Part shown: piece after piece, positions 60,697-64,000 of the stretch
Numbering within the stretch: position 1 is the stretch's first letter
Layout: the number at the start of each line of letters is the position of its first letter
Origin: Faecalibacterium duncaniae
Lineage (GTDB): Bacteria; Bacillota; Clostridia; Oscillospirales; Ruminococcaceae
Assembly (NCBI RefSeq): GCF_010509575.1
Contig: NZ_CP048437.1
Span: 186,001-250,000, forward strand
Reading direction: 5' to 3'
Length of the DNA stretch: 64,000 bases
Translations under genes and position numbers: made by a program
The notes under the pieces: generated by a model
Database searches by the model: none
Told to the model about the DNA's origin: nothing
Seen by the model: only the letters and a program-made list of their open reading frames with translations

Positions 60697-61545
60697 ATGG
60701 CAGGTTCCATGAAGGACATCAAGCTGCGCATCAAAAGCGTAGAGAGTACCATGCAGATCACCAAGGCCATGGAGCTGGTGGCTTCCTCCAAAATGCGCCG
60801 TGCCAAGGAGCGGGTGGAACACAGCCGCCCCTACTTTGAAACGCTGCACGACACGCTGACCGGCATTGCGGCTGCAGACCCCCGGGCCCGCAGCCCCTAC
60901 CTGCGCCGGGCAGAGATCAAACGCACCCTGCTGGTTGTCATTGCAGGCGACCGCGGCCTGGCCGGTGGATATAACTCCAACGTGCTCAAGCAGGCGGAGG
61001 CCCAGCAGGGCCCGGTCACGGTGCTGCCCATTGGCAAAAGAAGTCAGGAGTACTTTGCCCACCACGGGGCCGACCTGTTCACCGAAGAGGTGCTGCTGGC
61101 GGCGGATGTCTCGGTGGGTGAGTGCTTTGCCCTCTCCCGGAAGATCACCGAGGGCTACCTGAAGGGCGATTACGACGCAGTGAAACTCTGCTACACCCGG
61201 TTCGACTCGATGATGACCCAGACCGCTGTCACCATGGAGGTGCTGCCCCTGACCATTGAGCCCACCGAGGAGCAGAAGGCCGCTGCCCGCCGCAGTCAGA
61301 TCCTGTACAAGCCCAGCAGCGAGGAAGTGTTCCGCGCCATCATCCCCGAGTATGTGGCCGGTATCGTTTATGGTGCCGTGTGCGAGAGCGTGGCCAGTGA
61401 GCTGGCCGCCCGCCGCACCGCCATGGATGCCGCCACCAAGAACGCGGGCGAAATGATCGACCATCTGAATCTGTATTACAACCGCGCCCGTCAGGCTGCC
61501 ATCACGCAGGAGATCACCGAGATCGTGGCAGGCGCAGAAATCTAA
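60697..61545 (+). CDS. atpG: ATP synthase F1 subunit gamma
   Basis: A 282-residue central-shaft subunit. The N-terminal helix SMKDIKLRIKSVESTMQITKAMELVASSKMRRA and the C-terminal helix ARRTAMDAATKNAGEMIDHLNLYYNRARQAAITQEITEIVAGAE form the coiled coil, with the Rossmann-like middle (LLVVIAGDRGLAGGYNSN) between. GGAAGGAGG precedes the ATG. Confidence 0.95.
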   Translation: MAGSMKDIKLRIKSVESTMQITKAMELVASSKMRRAKERVEHSRPYFETLHDTLTGIAAADPRARSPYLRRAEIKRTLLVVIAGDRGLAGGYNSNVLKQAEAQQGPVTVLPIGKRSQEYFAHHGADLFTEEVLLAADVSVGECFALSRKITEGYLKGDYDAVKLCYTRFDSMMTQTAVTMEVLPLTIEPTEEQKAAARRSQILYKPSSEEVFRAIIPEYVAGIVYGAVCESVASELAARRTAMDAATKNAGEMIDHLNLYYNRARQAAITQEITEIVAGAEI

Positions 61546-61559
61546 AAAAGGAGTTGTAG

Positions 61560-62957
<1,398 letters not shown>

Positions 62958-62960
62958 ACC

Positions 62961-63359
62961 ATGACGACCTTTCATCTGACGGTGGTCACGCCGGACGGCT
63001 GTGCCTTTGACGGTCAGGCGGAACGGGTGGTCTGCCGTGCCATCGACGGCGACCTTGCCATTCTGGCAAAGCATGGTGATTACTGCACCGCGCTGGGTAT
63101 GGGCGAAGCCCATATTGTGGACGCGGACGGCCAGCGCCGCCGCGCCGCCTGCATGGGCGGGATGCTCACCGTGCTGAATGGGGATGTCCATCTGGTCGCT
63201 ACCACCTGGGAGTGGGCCGAGGAGATCGACCAGGCCCGCGCCGAGGCCTCCAAGAAGCGCGCCGAAGAGATCCTGGCCCGGAAGGACCTGGATGAGCGCG
63301 AATATGAGCTGGCCCAGGCCCGCCTCAAGCGCGCCCTCGTCCGCACCTCTGTCCACTGA
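62961..63359 (+). CDS. atpC: ATP synthase F1 subunit epsilon
   Basis: A 132-residue subunit with an N-terminal beta-sandwich (TTFHLTVVTPDGCAFDGQAERVVCRAIDGDLAILAKHGD) and a C-terminal helical hairpin (DQARAEASKKRAEEILARKDLDEREYELAQARLKRALVR). It inhibits hydrolysis and couples rotation. It starts three bases after atpD and ends the operon. Confidence 0.93.
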   Translation: MTTFHLTVVTPDGCAFDGQAERVVCRAIDGDLAILAKHGDYCTALGMGEAHIVDADGQRRRAACMGGMLTVLNGDVHLVATTWEWAEEIDQARAEASKKRAEEILARKDLDEREYELAQARLKRALVRTSVH

Positions 63360-63370
63360 CCCCGGAGCGC

Positions 63371-63399
63371 TGGACAAATCAGCGCCGCTGTGGTACACT
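63371..63399 (+). promoter_or_regulatory. Promoter of the second MATE gene
   Basis: -35 TGGACA at 63371-63376, 17-base spacer, -10 TACACT at 63394-63399, right after the atpC stop. Confidence 0.72.
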
Positions 63400-63421
63400 G
63401 GCATCAGAAAAATCAAATCAA

Positions 63422-63505
63422 CAAAGGCTCCTTTGGAGTGCTGCAAACAGGGACCCCCCTGAAACCGGGGTTGCGTGCTTGCGGGCATTCTGAAGGAGCT
63501 TTTTG
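63422..63505 (+). promoter_or_regulatory. Folded leader with terminator overlapping the MATE ribosome site
   Basis: AAAGGCTCCTT near 63424-63434 can pair over 11 positions (one G-U) with AAGGAGCTTTT at 63493-63503, and TTTTTG continues. Between the arms lies ACCCC/GGGGT and other GC-rich stems. The closing stem would both act as a terminator and hide the AAGGAG ribosome site. That is the layout of a riboswitch or attenuator. I cannot assign it to a known aptamer class. Confidence 0.5.
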
Positions 63506-63523
63506 ATGCAAAGGAGGATGTGC

Positions 63524-64000
63524 GTGAAGAAAAATCTGGATATGACAGAGGGAAAGCCGATCTCCCTGCTGTGGGCGTTTACCTTTCCTACATTGATGGG
63601 CAACCTGCTGAATCAGGTCTACTCCATCACCGACAGCATCGTGGTGGGGCGGTATCTCGGACAGACTGCCCTTGCGGCGGTGGGCAGCACCATGCCGGTG
63701 ATCCTGCTGCTGGCAGCCCTGATGATCGGCATCAATGTGGGCGTGGGGATCATCATCAGCCGGTACTTTGGACAGAAGAACGAGGAACTGATGCGGAGGG
63801 CCTTTGTGAACAGCCTGTATCTGGGGCTGTTCCTGTCGGCAGGGATGATGGTGATGGGCCTGACCTTCTCCGGTACCATCCTGCGGTGGATGGGGACCCC
63901 GGAGGGCCCCCTGCAGGAAGCCACCGCTTATCTGGAGATCAGTTTCATCACCATGATCTGCCCCTTGATGTATTATTTGTTTTCCAGTGCATTCCGGGGG
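63524..64000 (+). CDS. MATE family efflux transporter (partial)
   Basis: The first 159 residues of a MATE antiporter running off the right edge. MTEGKPISLLWAFTFPTLMGNLLNQVYSITDSIVVGRYLG is the typical helix-1/loop pattern, and four helices are seen before the window ends. Two starts are possible in one frame: GTG at 63524 with AGGAGG six bases upstream, used here, or ATG at 63506 with GAAGGAG seven bases upstream, which lies inside the folded leader. The fold of the leader suggests regulated expression, possibly by the exported compound. The substrate is unknown. Confidence 0.85.
   Translation, partial: MKKNLDMTEGKPISLLWAFTFPTLMGNLLNQVYSITDSIVVGRYLGQTALAAVGSTMPVILLLAALMIGINVGVGIIISRYFGQKNEELMRRAFVNSLYLGLFLSAGMMVMGLTFSGTILRWMGTPEGPLQEATAYLEISFITMICPLMYYLFSSAFRG

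Overview
The window looks like a chromosomal segment of a GC-rich gut Clostridium-class bacterium of the Oscillospiraceae (Faecalibacterium/Gemmiger/Subdoligranulum type). This is inferred from the strongly GC3-biased codon use, strong AGGAGG-type ribosome sites, a GlgB-GlgC-GlgD-GlgA glycogen operon, a split transketolase and a sodium-type ATP synthase c subunit. No tRNA, rRNA or CRISPR array was found.

Layout. Positions 1 to about 3424 are the end of an integrative conjugative element: VirD4/TraG coupling protein, PcfB, DUF5348, a RepA-like initiator and a small hypothetical, all on the minus strand. The element abuts a secreted protein gene that is cut short. From 3.9 to 8 kb lie a PepV-like dipeptidase, a dipeptide epimerase and an SstT-type transporter. 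At 8.3-8.6 kb a strongly folded leader precedes a 60-residue protein of unknown role. From 8.7 to 24.3 kb come an ECF transporter S component with an attenuator-like leader, a GT-C glycosyltransferase, split transketolase, a MalY/PatB C-S lyase, an RpiR regulator with a nested palindromic operator, an FAD oxidoreductase, DUF308 and MATE membrane proteins, a cytidylate-kinase-like protein, a C39-like protein without a recognisable catalytic pair, a DUF624 protein and a PlsC acyltransferase.

From 24.4 to 32.7 kb nine collinear genes cover aromatic amino acid biosynthesis: pheA, aroB, aroC, an aroE-aroK fusion, an aroQ homologue, aroF, aroA and tyrA. Every step is represented, but the AroQ homologue lacks residues needed for catalysis in characterised enzymes, so the dehydroquinase step is in doubt. 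A WYL regulator, a double AAA protein, a type I pullulanase, an HtrA protease, a GNAT-MnmM fusion, release factor 3 and an aldo/keto reductase follow up to 43.8 kb. At 43.9-45.5 kb stands an isolated phage-type tail fibre, GH25 lysozyme and SPP1-type holin cassette.

From 46.1 to 53.7 kb are a G5/3D cell-wall protein and the glycogen operon. GlgB carries a 119-residue histone-H1-like tail with two AT-hook-like motifs. A secreted propeller-like protein follows, then the full ATP synthase operon (56.2-63.4 kb) and the start of another MATE transporter behind a leader with a terminator-like fold.

Scattered between genes are five copies of one palindromic intergenic repeat family (17.0, 29.4, 32.7, 39.7 and 40.8 kb), three of which have clear terminal inverted repeats. 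The most unusual items are the GlgB tail, the AroQ homologue, the folded leader with its small protein, the GNAT-MnmM fusion, the isolated phage cassette and the two-carboxylate c subunit.
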